In this document: in pieces, positions 1 through 8,620 of the stretch
Layout of the letters: each line of letters opens with the position of its first letter
How positions within the stretch are numbered: position 1 is the first letter of the stretch
Assembly (NCBI GenBank): GCA_964458275.1
Contig: CAYWIE010000008.1
Coordinates: forward strand, 1-57,582
DNA length: 57,582 bases
Direction: 5' to 3'
From: HGM04593 sp964458275
Lineage (GTDB): Bacteria; Bacteroidota; Bacteroidia; Bacteroidales; Bacteroidaceae
The notes under the pieces: generated by a model
Seen by the model: only the letters and a program-made list of their open reading frames with translations
Told to the model about the DNA's origin: nothing
The model's database searches: none
Made by a program: the position numbers and the translations under genes

Positions 1-26
1 CGACGATAAGTGACAGTTTTCTTCAT
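1..26 (-). CDS. 5' end of a leftward gene, truncated by the window edge
   Basis: On the minus strand an ATG at 26-24 opens a frame reading M-K-K-T-V-T-Y-R and runs off the left edge without a stop. A good TAnnTTTG box (minus strand, 44-51) lies about 18 bp upstream, which is why I call a start here. Eight codons are too few to name the product. It is divergent from the flavin reductase-like gene at 105. Confidence 0.45.
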
Positions 27-43
27 AATCATATTATTTTGCA

Positions 44-83
44 CAAATATACAAAGTAATACACTGATTAACAATGTGTTAAT
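44..83. promoter_or_regulatory. Divergent promoter region with a palindromic operator candidate
   Basis: The minus strand carries TATATTTG at 51-44, a match to the Bacteroidetes -7 box, with an ATTG about 20 bp upstream. At 67-83 there is a perfect inverted repeat, ATTAACA-atg-TGTTAAT, between the leftward gene and the rightward redox operon. Its place and symmetry suit a dimeric regulator binding between divergent genes; that is inference. Confidence 0.45.
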
Positions 84-101
84 TTATAGAACCTCCCATA
101 A
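83..101 (+). repeat. 19-nt motif, copy 1, 3 nt before a start codon
   Basis: The 19 bases TTTATAGAACCTCCCATAA occur here and again, identically, at 32850-32868 before hisA. In both places the motif ends exactly 3 nt before the ATG. It contains CCTCCC, which resembles the anti-Shine-Dalgarno itself rather than its complement. Function unknown. Confidence 0.6.
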
Positions 102-104
102 ACA

Positions 105-668
105 ATGAAAAGTTTTGGACAGAAACCGTGGGTACTCCCACAGCCGGTACTGATTATCGGTACATACAACAGTGATGGAACTCCCAATGCCATGAACGCA
201 GCATGGGGCGGACAATGGGACAGCAAGGAAATCATGATTTGCATGGGTAAGCACGCCACTACAGAAAACCTTGTCCGTTGCGACGAATTTACCGTAGCCT
301 TTGCAACCAAGGAGACATTGGTGGCATCGGATTTTGTAGGCATCGTCAGTGCGAAGAACGACCCTCAGAAGATGCAAAAGACAGGATGGACAGCCATCAA
401 GGCAGAGAACGTGAATGCTCCCGTATTCACCGAATTCCCTATGACATTGGAATGTCGCATCCTCCGCAAGATTGACGAGACAGAAGAGGGCTACAACCTC
501 ATTGCCGAAATCGTCAACATCCTTGTCGATGAGAACTATTTGGCAGAGGACGGCAAGCCCGACGTGGAAAAGATGCAGCTCATCACCTACGAACCTGTTC
601 ATCATGGTTATTTGGTAATGGGCGCGCGCGTGGGCAATGCCTTTTCGGATGGTAAAACATTGAAATAA
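105..668 (+). CDS. Flavin reductase-like (FMN-binding split barrel) protein
   Basis: A 187-residue soluble protein. The N-terminal run PQPVLIIGTYNSDGTPNAMN, followed by AAWGG, is typical of the flavin reductase-like domain, where it helps form the FMN pocket; such proteins bind FMN and pass electrons from NAD(P)H or a partner protein. The single domain fills the whole length. It is first in a tight rightward set (next gene 14 bp downstream) with two flavodoxin-fold proteins and a DUF169 protein, so a shared redox role is likely, but no substrate can be read from the sequence. The ATG at 105 follows the 19-nt motif. Confidence 0.85.
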   Translation: MKSFGQKPWVLPQPVLIIGTYNSDGTPNAMNAAWGGQWDSKEIMICMGKHATTENLVRCDEFTVAFATKETLVASDFVGIVSAKNDPQKMQKTGWTAIKAENVNAPVFTEFPMTLECRILRKIDETEEGYNLIAEIVNILVDENYLAEDGKPDVEKMQLITYEPVHHGYLVMGARVGNAFSDGKTLK

Positions 669-682
669 GATATTGGACAAGA

Positions 683-1306
683 ATGAAAGTATTGCTCATT
701 AACGGAAGTCCCCATCAAGAGGGGAATACATTCATAGCCTTGACGGAGGTTGCAAAACAACTTGCCAAAGAAGGTATAGAGAGTGAGATTGTGTGGATTG
801 GCAACAAACCGGTACGTGGCTGCGTGGCCTGTGGCCAATGTGCAGCCAAAGGTTTAGGACGTTGCATCTTCGATGATGACATCTGCAACCGGATATCCGA
901 AAAATTTGCAGATGCAAACGCCCTTATTGTCGGTTCGCCGGTCTATTATGGTCAGCCCAATGGCGCGTTGCTTTCTGTCATCCAACGCGCATTCTATTCA
1001 AATGGCGCTAATATTTCAGGAAAACCGGCAGCCTCGATTGCCGTATGCCGCAGAGGAGGTGCAACCGCTGCTTTTGAAAGCCTGAACATGCCTTTCCAGA
1101 TGATGAATATGCCCGTAGTAACCTCGCAATACTGGAATATTGTTTATGGCAGAAGTGCCGGCGAAGCTGCAATGGACAAAGAGGGAATGCAGACCATGCA
1201 GACACTTGCCCGTAATATGGCATGGCTGTTGAAATCAACCAATGGTGAGAAAGCGCCCGGACGCCCGGCAGATGAGCCATGGGATGCCATGCATTTCATC
1301 AGATAA
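683..1306 (+). CDS. Flavodoxin-fold NAD(P)H:FMN oxidoreductase with a Cys cluster
   Basis: A 207-residue flavodoxin-like protein. The start MKVLLINGSPHQEGNT is the phosphate-binding loop of the NADPH-dependent FMN reductase family, and IVGSPVYYGQPNGALLS is the conserved second flavin-contact segment. Residues about 48-65 carry CVACGQC followed by Cys seven residues on (C-x2-C-x2-C-x7-C), the compact motif that holds a [4Fe-4S] cluster in iron-sulfur flavoproteins. Whether a cluster is bound here is inference. Middle of the rightward redox operon, 14 bp after the flavin reductase-like gene and 19 bp before the DUF169 gene. Confidence 0.85.
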   Translation: MKVLLINGSPHQEGNTFIALTEVAKQLAKEGIESEIVWIGNKPVRGCVACGQCAAKGLGRCIFDDDICNRISEKFADANALIVGSPVYYGQPNGALLSVIQRAFYSNGANISGKPAASIAVCRRGGATAAFESLNMPFQMMNMPVVTSQYWNIVYGRSAGEAAMDKEGMQTMQTLARNMAWLLKSTNGEKAPGRPADEPWDAMHFIR

Positions 1307-1325
1307 TCCGAGAAAATAAACGTCT

Positions 1326-2054
1326 ATGGATTTGACAATAAAAAGCAGAGTCTTGGATTTATGGGAACGCTATTTTACAAATGCAGAGCTTCCCATTGCG
1401 GTATTCTATTCAGATGCTCTCCATGGTGCAGAGTATCCTAAGAAACCGGCAGAAAACCAACGTGGATACACTTGTCTATATGCTCAATTGGCGCGTGTCC
1501 ATAAAGGTGAAGCCCTGGCATTTGATTCTGAAAACCTGGGGTGTTTCGGAGCCATGAAATCCATCTATGGCGGATACAACGAAGAGGTCGAAGTAAAATT
1601 ATTGGTAGAAATAGAACGGTTCAAAAAGAATCGGGAGTGTGTACGCTCCATGTGTTCCGTAAATCCGAAAGCTTCTCCCAGAGCACGATATCTCATTTTC
1701 AAGCCCTGGAATACGCTTACGGAGGAAGATCATCCTGAAATAGTATGTATTTTTGCAAATCCGGATATGATTTCTGCATTGCACACATGGGCGAGTTTCG
1801 ATGTTTCACAACTTGACAATGTCATTGTACCGCATGGTGCAGGATGTGAAGTGATGCTGACCTTCGCTTTTGCCGAGAATGGTCGTGAAAGTCCACGTTG
1901 TGTCTTAGGAGGGATGGATACCGCCATGCGTCTCTGCTTGAAGCCGGACATTCAAACCTTCTCAATCGCATACAGGCGATTTGCAGAGATGGCATCCTTT
2001 GCTGATGAAACATTTCTGGATACCCGCATTTGGCAACCATTGAAAAACAGATAA
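1326..2054 (+). CDS. DUF169 family protein
   Basis: A 242-residue soluble protein with the look of DUF169: an N-terminal segment with PIAVFYSD, conserved Cys residues in the middle (GYTCLYAQL, ENLGCFGAM) and near position 100 (ECVRSMC), and a C-terminal part with VLGGMDTAMR. The family has no established biochemical function; it often sits near redox or anaerobic-metabolism genes. Here it lies between two Cys-motif flavoproteins with gaps of only 19 and 15 bp, so the four genes are very probably co-transcribed. No signal peptide. Confidence 0.75.
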   Translation: MDLTIKSRVLDLWERYFTNAELPIAVFYSDALHGAEYPKKPAENQRGYTCLYAQLARVHKGEALAFDSENLGCFGAMKSIYGGYNEEVEVKLLVEIERFKKNRECVRSMCSVNPKASPRARYLIFKPWNTLTEEDHPEIVCIFANPDMISALHTWASFDVSQLDNVIVPHGAGCEVMLTFAFAENGRESPRCVLGGMDTAMRLCLKPDIQTFSIAYRRFAEMASFADETFLDTRIWQPLKNR

Positions 2055-2069
2055 ACGAATTCAAAAAAG

Positions 2070-2729
2070 ATGAGAAAGAAAATAATCATACTGAATGCAA
2101 GCCCCCGAAAGAACAAGAACACAGCAACCTTGCTCAAAGAGGCACAGCGTGGAGCAGAAAGCATGGGTGCAGAGGTGGAATATGTCAACCTTGTGGATAT
2201 GAACTATAAAGGTTGCATGAGCTGCTTTGCATGTAAGCAGAAAGGCAATGTCTGCAACGGACTCTGTGCATACAAGGACGAGCTGCGCCCGTTGCTGGAG
2301 CGTATTCTCAATGCAGATGCATTGATTGTCGGCTCACCGGTATATTATCATTTTCCTACGGGTATGTTCCGCAATCTGATAGAGCGGTTGCTTTTCCCAA
2401 TCCTCTGTTACAGCTTGGATGAACAAGGAAACATCCGCAAATATACCGACAAGAAACTTCCGGTAGGACTCATCTACACAATGAATTGCACGAAGGAGAA
2501 TGCCGAAATGTTCAACTACCCCACAATATTGAATACCGACCGTAACAGTATAGAGATGTTGCTCGGCTCCTGCGAAGTGATGTTTTCGCACAACACTTGG
2601 CAATTCCCCGACTATGCCAAGTACGATAGCGATGCTGTTGATGTTGCGCAAAAAGAGTGGTTTCGCGATAACCAATTTCCAAAAGACAAGCAGGCTGCAT
2701 ACGATATGGGCAAGCGGCTTGTGAAATGA
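2070..2729 (+). CDS. Flavodoxin-fold NAD(P)H:FMN oxidoreductase with a Cys cluster (second copy)
   Basis: A 219-residue flavodoxin-like protein related to the one at 683. The N-terminus IIILNASPRKNKNTATLL is the FMN phosphate loop, and ALIVGSPVYYHFPTGMFRNL the second contact loop. The Cys run GCMSCFAC, followed by Cys at +7 and +11, again fits the compact iron-sulfur flavoprotein motif. Last gene of the rightward redox operon; a clear intrinsic terminator follows at 2749. The two flavoproteins differ enough to be old paralogues, not a recent duplication. Confidence 0.85.
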   Translation: MRKKIIILNASPRKNKNTATLLKEAQRGAESMGAEVEYVNLVDMNYKGCMSCFACKQKGNVCNGLCAYKDELRPLLERILNADALIVGSPVYYHFPTGMFRNLIERLLFPILCYSLDEQGNIRKYTDKKLPVGLIYTMNCTKENAEMFNYPTILNTDRNSIEMLLGSCEVMFSHNTWQFPDYAKYDSDAVDVAQKEWFRDNQFPKDKQAAYDMGKRLVK

Positions 2730-2748
2730 ATCCATAATGCGAAAGGAT

Positions 2749-2785
2749 AGCCATCATATTTTGCAGTAAATATGATGGCTTTTTA
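2749..2785 (+). terminator. Intrinsic terminator of the flavoprotein operon
   Basis: A perfect 12-bp stem (AGCCATCATATT, 2749-2760, with 2769-2780), an 8-nt loop and a run of T residues to 2785, 20 bp after the last stop codon. Confidence 0.85.
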
Positions 2786-2855
2786 TGCAATACAGTCGTC
2801 TTGTCGCATTTAGCGTTCTATCCGGCAAAGAACCTATCCAAGTTCTTAAGGGCGG

Positions 2856-3689
2856 CTAATTAAGTTCAATTACCCTTGTGAACTCTCCTTTGAATAGATT
2901 CTCTATGACGGTTGCATCGGGCTCTTCTTTGAATATACCGAAGAACGATGAGCCTGAGCCCGACATTGAGGCATATTCTGCTCCGATAGAGTAGAGCAGG
3001 GTCTTGATTTCTGCAATTTCGGGATATTTGGCAAAAACGCTTGCCTCAAAATCGTTTTTAAGTACGTCGCGCCATCCGGCTATCGGCTTTTTTACAATGT
3101 CAACAATGCTTATTTCGGGTTTTTTAGGCGAAACAAGCGCGTAGGCATCCTTTGTAGATATGTGAACATCGGGTTTTACAAGTACAAGATAATATCCCTT
3201 TAACGAGAAATCCGCAGGAGAGAGGATGTTGCCTATTCCTGTTGCAAATGCAGGTTTGTTGCGTATGAAGAATGCACAGTCGGCACCAATGCTTGCTGCG
3301 TAATTTTCGAGACGCTCGTCGCTTAGTGACAATGAGGCAACATCGTTTATCATTTTAAGTGCAAATGCCGCATCTGCCGAGCCACCGCCAAGTCCTGCGC
3401 CGGTGGGGATATTCTTCTGAAGGAAAAAATCCAATCTTGGCAACGTAAAGTCCGCCGCAAGTGCATTGTATGCTTTTATCACAAGATTATCCTCGCTTCT
3501 GCCCTCGAAAGGTGCATCATACATGGTTATTGAATAGTTGCCGTCGGCATTTTCATCTCTTGGAGTTACTTCGAGAACATCCTTCAGGGCAATAGGATAA
3601 AACAGAGTTTCGAGATTGTGATAACCATCAGGACGCTTCTCAGTGATGTTCAGACCGATATTTATTTTTGCATTAGGAAATGTAACCAT
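2856..3689 (-). CDS. ispE: 4-diphosphocytidyl-2-C-methyl-D-erythritol kinase
   Basis: A 277-residue GHMP kinase that phosphorylates CDP-methylerythritol in the non-mevalonate route to isoprenoids. The start MVTFPNAKINIGLNIT contains the conserved N-terminal Lys/Asn segment, and residues about 92-107 carry the ATP-binding PTGAGLGGGSADAA. The C-terminal MSGSGSSFFG is the third GHMP motif. Length is normal for the family. It is a single gene, divergent from dnaB, with its own promoter at 3712-3742. Confidence 0.95.
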   Translation of the reverse strand: MVTFPNAKINIGLNITEKRPDGYHNLETLFYPIALKDVLEVTPRDENADGNYSITMYDAPFEGRSEDNLVIKAYNALAADFTLPRLDFFLQKNIPTGAGLGGGSADAAFALKMINDVASLSLSDERLENYAASIGADCAFFIRNKPAFATGIGNILSPADFSLKGYYLVLVKPDVHISTKDAYALVSPKKPEISIVDIVKKPIAGWRDVLKNDFEASVFAKYPEIAEIKTLLYSIGAEYASMSGSGSSFFGIFKEEPDATVIENLFKGEFTRVIELN

Positions 3690-3711
3690 ATATTTCAGTT
3701 GTTTAACATTA

Positions 3712-3742
3712 CAAAGTTAGCACTAAAGAGCAGCAAAACAAA
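3712..3742 (-). promoter_or_regulatory. Promoter of ispE
   Basis: On the minus strand TAACTTTG (3719-3712) is the -7 box, and TTTG (3742-3739) stands 19 bp upstream as the -33 box. The ATG is about 22 bp downstream. Confidence 0.7.
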
Positions 3743-3759
3743 AAAACGGATAACTTTAT

Positions 3760-3790
3760 TTTGTTTTGCGCTTGCTAAATTGTAAATTTG
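3760..3790 (+). promoter_or_regulatory. Promoter of dnaB
   Basis: TTTG at 3760-3763, a 19-bp spacer, then TAAATTTG at 3783-3790: the full Bacteroidetes promoter pattern, about 50 bp before the dnaB ATG. Confidence 0.7.
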
Positions 3791-3801
3791 CGGTCTAATG
3801 T

Positions 3802-3826
3802 ACAGCCCCGTCAGGAGCTGTTTTTT
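3802..3826 (+). terminator. Terminator-like hairpin in the dnaB 5' leader
   Basis: ACAGCCCC (3802-3809) pairs with GGAGCTGT (3814-3821), with one C-A mismatch and a GTCA loop, followed directly by six T residues. It lies between the dnaB promoter and the dnaB ATG (3841), so it would act on the dnaB transcript itself. It could be an attenuator or chance; no leader peptide is visible in so short a leader. Confidence 0.5.
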
Positions 3827-3840
3827 ATCGTATATATACA

Positions 3841-5433
3841 ATGGAAGAGACAAATACCCCTAAGCGTAAGCCACGCAGCAAACAGGCGACTGTTGCACCG
3901 TTAGTAAATGAGTATGGCCATTTGCAGCCGCAGGCACTGGAACTTGAGGTTGCGGTGCTTGGTGCACTTATGGTTGACAGTGATGCAATAGGACGTTTGG
4001 GAGATATGTTGCGTCCGGAATCGTTTTACGATAAACGCCATCAGTTGATATTCGACGCCATCAGAGAGATGGACCTCAACGACCGCCCGATAGACATTCT
4101 TACAGTAACCGATTATCTGAGACGTAAAGGCACGCTCGAAGAGGTAGGCGGTCCCTTTTATGTAACAGAACTTACAAGCCGCGTCGTATCGTCGGTGAAT
4201 ATCGAATATCACGCGCGCATCATTGCGCAGAAAAAACTTGCCCGCGACCTGATTACTTTCACAAGCAAGACCCAGACCGACGCCTTCGACGAGACTGTCG
4301 ATGTCGAGGAACTGATGCAGCGTGCCGAGGCGGAGCTCTTCGATATTTCGCGCCACAATATGAAGAGGGATTTCACACAGATAAACCCTGTCATAAAGGA
4401 GGCATATACAAATATACAGACGGCATCCAAGAACACGAGCGGTATCAGCGGAATCAGCAGCGGTTACCATGCGCTCGACAAAATTACGGCAGGATGGCAA
4501 AATACCGACCTTATAATCCTTGCAGCCCGTCCTGCTATGGGAAAGACCGCGTTTGCCCTCTCCATGATAAGGAACATGGCTGTCGACCAGCGTATTCCGG
4601 TGGGAATGTTCTCGCTTGAGATGGGAAACGTGCAGCTTGTGCAGCGTCTCATCAGTAACGTGTGCCAGATACCGGGCGACAAGATCAAGAGTGGCAGGCT
4701 CGAAAAATATGAATGGGGACAGCTCGACAGCAAGATAACGGCACTCGAAAACGCCCCTCTGTATATTGACGATACCCCTCAGTTGTCGGTGTTCGAATTG
4801 CGTACAAAGGCACGCCGAATGGTGCGCGAACATGGAGTGAGGATGATATTCATCGACTATCTCCAGCTGATGAGCGCCAATGTCGGCAAAGGAAGCCGCC
4901 AGGAGGAGATCAGTACAATTTCACGTGCCCTCAAAGGTCTTGCTAAGGAACTCAATATCCCCATCATGGCGCTCAGTCAGCTGAACCGTAACCTCGAAGG
5001 TCGTGAGGGAGTGGAGGGCAAGCGTCCGCAATTGAGCGACCTTCGCGAGTCGGGAGCTATCGAGCAGGATGCGGATATTGTGCTTTTCGTGAACCGTCCC
5101 GAATATTTCCATATATATAAGGACGGAGATTTCGATTGGCGTAAGAAGGCAGAAATCATCATAGCCAAGCACAGAAACGGTGCAATTGGCGATGTGCGTC
5201 TGGCTTTCCGTGGCGAATATGCACGCTTTATGAATCTCGACGATGAATCATTGGCTGCACCTCCCGCAAGTGATGCTCCAATGACAATAACTTCACGGTT
5301 GAATGCTGCGCCGCAGCCTATGATGGATTCAGATATTCCATTGCCCCCGCTTCCCGATTACATTACTGATGGAGCACCGTTGCAGCAGGCTGATATTATT
5401 CCCCCGAAGTCAACCGATGATGTGCCATTCTGA
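3841..5433 (+). CDS. dnaB: Replicative DNA helicase DnaB
   Basis: A 530-residue hexameric helicase that unwinds DNA at the replication fork. An N-terminal DnaB domain spans about residues 25-130 (LEVAVLGALMVDSDAI, IDILTVTDYLRRKG). The RecA-type ATPase follows, with Walker A ARPAMGKTAFALS near 230, Walker B IFIDYLQLM near 340, and SQLNRNLE and LRESGAIEQDADIV further on. A proline-rich tail of about 60 residues ends in S-T-D-D-V-P-F, which resembles the tip of single-stranded DNA-binding protein. No intein is visible. The next gene starts 53 bp downstream. Confidence 0.97.
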   Translation: MEETNTPKRKPRSKQATVAPLVNEYGHLQPQALELEVAVLGALMVDSDAIGRLGDMLRPESFYDKRHQLIFDAIREMDLNDRPIDILTVTDYLRRKGTLEEVGGPFYVTELTSRVVSSVNIEYHARIIAQKKLARDLITFTSKTQTDAFDETVDVEELMQRAEAELFDISRHNMKRDFTQINPVIKEAYTNIQTASKNTSGISGISSGYHALDKITAGWQNTDLIILAARPAMGKTAFALSMIRNMAVDQRIPVGMFSLEMGNVQLVQRLISNVCQIPGDKIKSGRLEKYEWGQLDSKITALENAPLYIDDTPQLSVFELRTKARRMVREHGVRMIFIDYLQLMSANVGKGSRQEEISTISRALKGLAKELNIPIMALSQLNRNLEGREGVEGKRPQLSDLRESGAIEQDADIVLFVNRPEYFHIYKDGDFDWRKKAEIIIAKHRNGAIGDVRLAFRGEYARFMNLDDESLAAPPASDAPMTITSRLNAAPQPMMDSDIPLPPLPDYITDGAPLQQADIIPPKSTDDVPF

Positions 5434-5485
5434 GGCAGCATTGTTGTGGTAGGAATCCTTTTGCAAATATTCGTATATAGAGACA

Positions 5486-7678
5486 ATGGAAGAGAAACGT
5501 ATCAACGAAATACATAGGAAAGCCGGAATTTTGCTGCGCGAAAAGAGGCTCAAACAGGCAATCGTATTGATTGCCGAAGAGATAGAGAGTCTCGGTAATT
5601 GGGAATTGTGTACACGTTTCCACAAACTTAGGCAGGTATATGAGTATATGCTTGAGTATATGTGCAAGGGTGTTGCAGACCCTAACCGCGCTGCACTGCA
5701 CAGCGAAATCATAGGTGAACTGTTCCTGCTTAATGACGAAATAGCTGCGGCACGTCTCTCCGAACATTCCATAAGTGTCTATTGCCAGATGCGCCGCAAA
5801 TTCAAAGACGAGAAGCGTCTTGGTGAATATCACAGAAAATTGCGTGAATTGTCGGTCAACCGGATGCTGGTTGAGATGATGCCCGACAAGGACAAGGAGT
5901 CGTCAAGAGAACTTCTGTGCAGGCACGAAGCGGTGAGCAACGAGTTCTTTATGTACATATTCAGCAGAGGAGCCTGGACGAACAGCGAGTTTGCTGAAGC
6001 CGGCGAACTGCTTTCCGACCTCGAAACCGACCTGAACGACAAGGCTCTGTTTGTGAGCGCCGTAACAATGAGCCTTATGAAGATATTCGACCCCTTGAAG
6101 GCTGTTTTGCTCTGCGAGGCATGCAATAGCGAAGAGGTGCTTGTTGCATCACGGGCTTTGGTGGGGCTTGCAATGGTTTCGTATATCAACAGTTATAGAA
6201 TAGCATATTATCCTGACTTGAAAAGCCGTATAGAGCTGCTTGGAGAAAATCCGGGATTCGTAGCACGTCTTCTCAATGTGCAGATGTTGCTGTTCCGTAG
6301 CCGCGAAACACAGAAGATTGACCGCAAGATGCGTGAAGAGATTATTCCGACAATGCTTAAGAATCCCAACATACGCAACGTAAAGCTGGGTTTTGACCTC
6401 GAAAAGGATTTTGAGCAGGAGGGAATGAATCCCGAATGGGAATCATGGTTCGACAAGGACGACATAAAGAGCAAGCTCGACGAAATGGCACAATGGCAGA
6501 TAGAGGGAGCCGATGTGTATATGAGCACCTTTTCACAACTCAAGCACTATCCGTTCTTTAACGAAATGCCGAACTGGTTCCGCCCCTTTGATATGCACAA
6601 TTCGGCAGTGTCATTGTTTGCTGCCGGTAACGGCAAGGCAGACAGCAGCATAATAGCAAAGAGTCTGTTCGAATCCGGCTTTTTCTGCAATAGCGACAAA
6701 TATTCATTCTGTTTCACCTTTCAGCAGGTGCCGGAGGAGCAGCGCTCAATGCTGATGCAGCAAATTGAGGGACAAAATGAAGATATAAAAGGAATTGTGC
6801 TTCCTCGAAAGTCAGAAGAAGAGTTTCTGAGCAAACAGTATGTTCAGGATCTTTATCGCTTTTTCAAGTTGGCATCATTCAAGAAAGAATTTGTAGACCC
6901 GTTCACCCTTTCACTCAATCTTCTCGAAGATGTCTGCTTGGGACGCCATTTGAAAAACTGCGGAACTTTATTGGAGATTTTCCGCTACCTTGTTAAAAAG
7001 GAATACTATTCAGAGGCCTTTCAGATAGGTCGCGACATAGAAAAAAGTGCAGGACAAAATGATTGCGAAGCCCAATTCTATCAGCAAATGGGCTACTGCA
7101 AGCAAAAGACTTCGGAATATGACGAGGCCTTGAAGTACTATCATAAGGCGGATATTGTTTCTTCTGACAATCTATGGACGATTCGTCATATTGCACAATG
7201 CTACAGAATGAACCACGATTTGAAGTCAGCTCTTCAATATTACCTGCAAGCCGAACAGCTTTCTCCGGAAAACCGTACAGTTTTGACGCAGACAGGAGAA
7301 TTGCTTGCGGCGCTGAAGAAATACGACGAGGCTTTCAAGCGCTTTTTTAAGGTAGAATATCTTGAACCCCAGTCGCATCGTACTTGGAGAGCGATAGCGT
7401 GGTACTCTTTCGTAACAGACAATTATGAGCGTGCCCGCAAGTATTACGGAAAATTGTTGGCTTCCCCGTCTCGCAATATGCAGGATTGGCTTAATGCCGC
7501 ACATGTAGAACTGGTCTCTTCAAACAGTGCATTGGCAATAGAGTATTATAGAAATGCGTTCACGCTATGTGCCGATGGCGATGAATTCTCTGAGGCTCTT
7601 TTTGCCGATAGAAAAGTCCTGCTGTCAAAAGGTGTCGACATGACCGAGCTTGCGATTATAAGAGATGCTGTAAGCTGA
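5486..7678 (+). CDS. Large tetratricopeptide-repeat protein
   Basis: A 730-residue protein without a signal peptide or membrane segment, so probably cytoplasmic. Residues about 535-700 form consecutive TPR units, for example YDEALKYYHKADIVSSDNLW, LKSALQYYLQAEQLSPEN and YERARKYYGKLLA. The first 500 residues are helical, without a motif I recognise. TPR proteins are scaffolds; no partner can be named. It lies 53 bp after dnaB in the same direction and is probably transcribed with it. It could also be described simply as a conserved hypothetical protein. Confidence 0.8.
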   Translation: MEEKRINEIHRKAGILLREKRLKQAIVLIAEEIESLGNWELCTRFHKLRQVYEYMLEYMCKGVADPNRAALHSEIIGELFLLNDEIAAARLSEHSISVYCQMRRKFKDEKRLGEYHRKLRELSVNRMLVEMMPDKDKESSRELLCRHEAVSNEFFMYIFSRGAWTNSEFAEAGELLSDLETDLNDKALFVSAVTMSLMKIFDPLKAVLLCEACNSEEVLVASRALVGLAMVSYINSYRIAYYPDLKSRIELLGENPGFVARLLNVQMLLFRSRETQKIDRKMREEIIPTMLKNPNIRNVKLGFDLEKDFEQEGMNPEWESWFDKDDIKSKLDEMAQWQIEGADVYMSTFSQLKHYPFFNEMPNWFRPFDMHNSAVSLFAAGNGKADSSIIAKSLFESGFFCNSDKYSFCFTFQQVPEEQRSMLMQQIEGQNEDIKGIVLPRKSEEEFLSKQYVQDLYRFFKLASFKKEFVDPFTLSLNLLEDVCLGRHLKNCGTLLEIFRYLVKKEYYSEAFQIGRDIEKSAGQNDCEAQFYQQMGYCKQKTSEYDEALKYYHKADIVSSDNLWTIRHIAQCYRMNHDLKSALQYYLQAEQLSPENRTVLTQTGELLAALKKYDEAFKRFFKVEYLEPQSHRTWRAIAWYSFVTDNYERARKYYGKLLASPSRNMQDWLNAAHVELVSSNSALAIEYYRNAFTLCADGDEFSEALFADRKVLLSKGVDMTELAIIRDAVS

Positions 7679-7808
7679 ATCCGACGCCGTTTTTCCTTGT
7701 TTTGCAGCCATGACATCTCTCTAAAGTTTCCGGATTTCACCGACAATAAGCAAAATTCACCCCTAAATGCCGAATTTTGCCACTAAAACCACGTATAGTC
7801 TATAGTTT

Positions 7809-7840
7809 TTTTGGCTTCACGGTTCCTCTGCTTACATTTG
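7809..7840 (+). promoter_or_regulatory. Promoter of the SGNH hydrolase gene
   Basis: TTTG at 7809-7812 and TACATTTG at 7833-7840, with a 20-bp spacer. The promoter lies inside a longer frame that could open at a TTG (7811), which argues for the ATG at 7871 as the true start. Confidence 0.7.
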
Positions 7841-7870
7841 CGCCGAAAATGTACAAGAATAATAAAAATT

Positions 7871-8590
7871 ATGAAATTAGCGGTGAAAAATGTCTGTCTC
7901 TTCGGAGATTCTGTAATGAAAGGAATTGTGGTTGACAAAGAACATTCTCCGGCAGACAGCATAAAATATAAGATAAGCGACATGGGATTTGCAGCCCGTT
8001 GCCGTAGAAGTCTGGGTGTCGAGCTTGAGAACTTTGCCCGTTTCGGCGGACGTGTAACTCATGCAATGAAGTATGTAGAGAGGTATTCTGACAGAATCAA
8101 GTCTTCGGATTATGTCTTGTTCGAATATGGCGGCAACGATTGTGATTACAATTGGTCGGAGATAGCGAGCCGTCCCGATGATTTCCATCAACCGAATGTG
8201 CCGATAGATTTGTTCAGCGAAAAGTATCGCGAACTTATCTCTGTCATAAAAGAGATGGGAGTGCGTCCTGTAATGCTTACTCTGCCTGTTCTCGACCCTA
8301 TTCGTTATTTCAATTTCATTTCGCGTGGTTTGGACGGAGATAATATCCTTAAGTGGCTTCATGGCTCCGTCCTCAACATCGACCGTTGGCACGAGCGTTA
8401 CAATATGGAAGTGATGCGTCTCGGTGTTCTTACCCGCACGCCCGTAATTGACATTACTTCGGTCTTTCTCGAACGCAGGAATTACAGCGATTATTTGTGT
8501 GAAGATGGCATTCATCCCAATGAAGAGGGACATAGATTGATAGAGGAAGCCATAATTTCATATCTGCGGCGGGAGAAGATGATTGCGTGA
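7871..8590 (+). CDS. SGNH/GDSL-type hydrolase
   Basis: About 239 residues from the ATG at 7871. Block I is CLFGDSVMKG (nucleophile Ser) near residue 10, block III is EYGGNDCDYNW near 90, and block V is DGIHPNEEGH near the C-terminus with the catalytic Asp and His. These mark an SGNH esterase or lipase acting on ester bonds of lipids, sugars or peptidoglycan; the substrate is not evident. No signal peptide, so the enzyme appears cytoplasmic. It is monocistronic and convergent with the fasciclin locus. Confidence 0.85.
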   Translation: MKLAVKNVCLFGDSVMKGIVVDKEHSPADSIKYKISDMGFAARCRRSLGVELENFARFGGRVTHAMKYVERYSDRIKSSDYVLFEYGGNDCDYNWSEIASRPDDFHQPNVPIDLFSEKYRELISVIKEMGVRPVMLTLPVLDPIRYFNFISRGLDGDNILKWLHGSVLNIDRWHERYNMEVMRLGVLTRTPVIDITSVFLERRNYSDYLCEDGIHPNEEGHRLIEEAIISYLRREKMIA

Positions 8591-8620
8591 GATAAAACTT
8601 AGAAGCTTCTTGTTTTAGAC

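Noticed and set aside
2512..2790. Open frames on the strand opposite the flavoprotein genes and many similar frames throughout
   Set aside because: They lie wholly opposite or within genes with strong family motifs, have no promoter or start context, and their translations lack recognisable domains.
7811..7870. Longer N-terminus for the SGNH hydrolase from a TTG
   Set aside because: The promoter boxes (7809-7840) overlap this stretch, and the family fold begins at the ATG at 7871.
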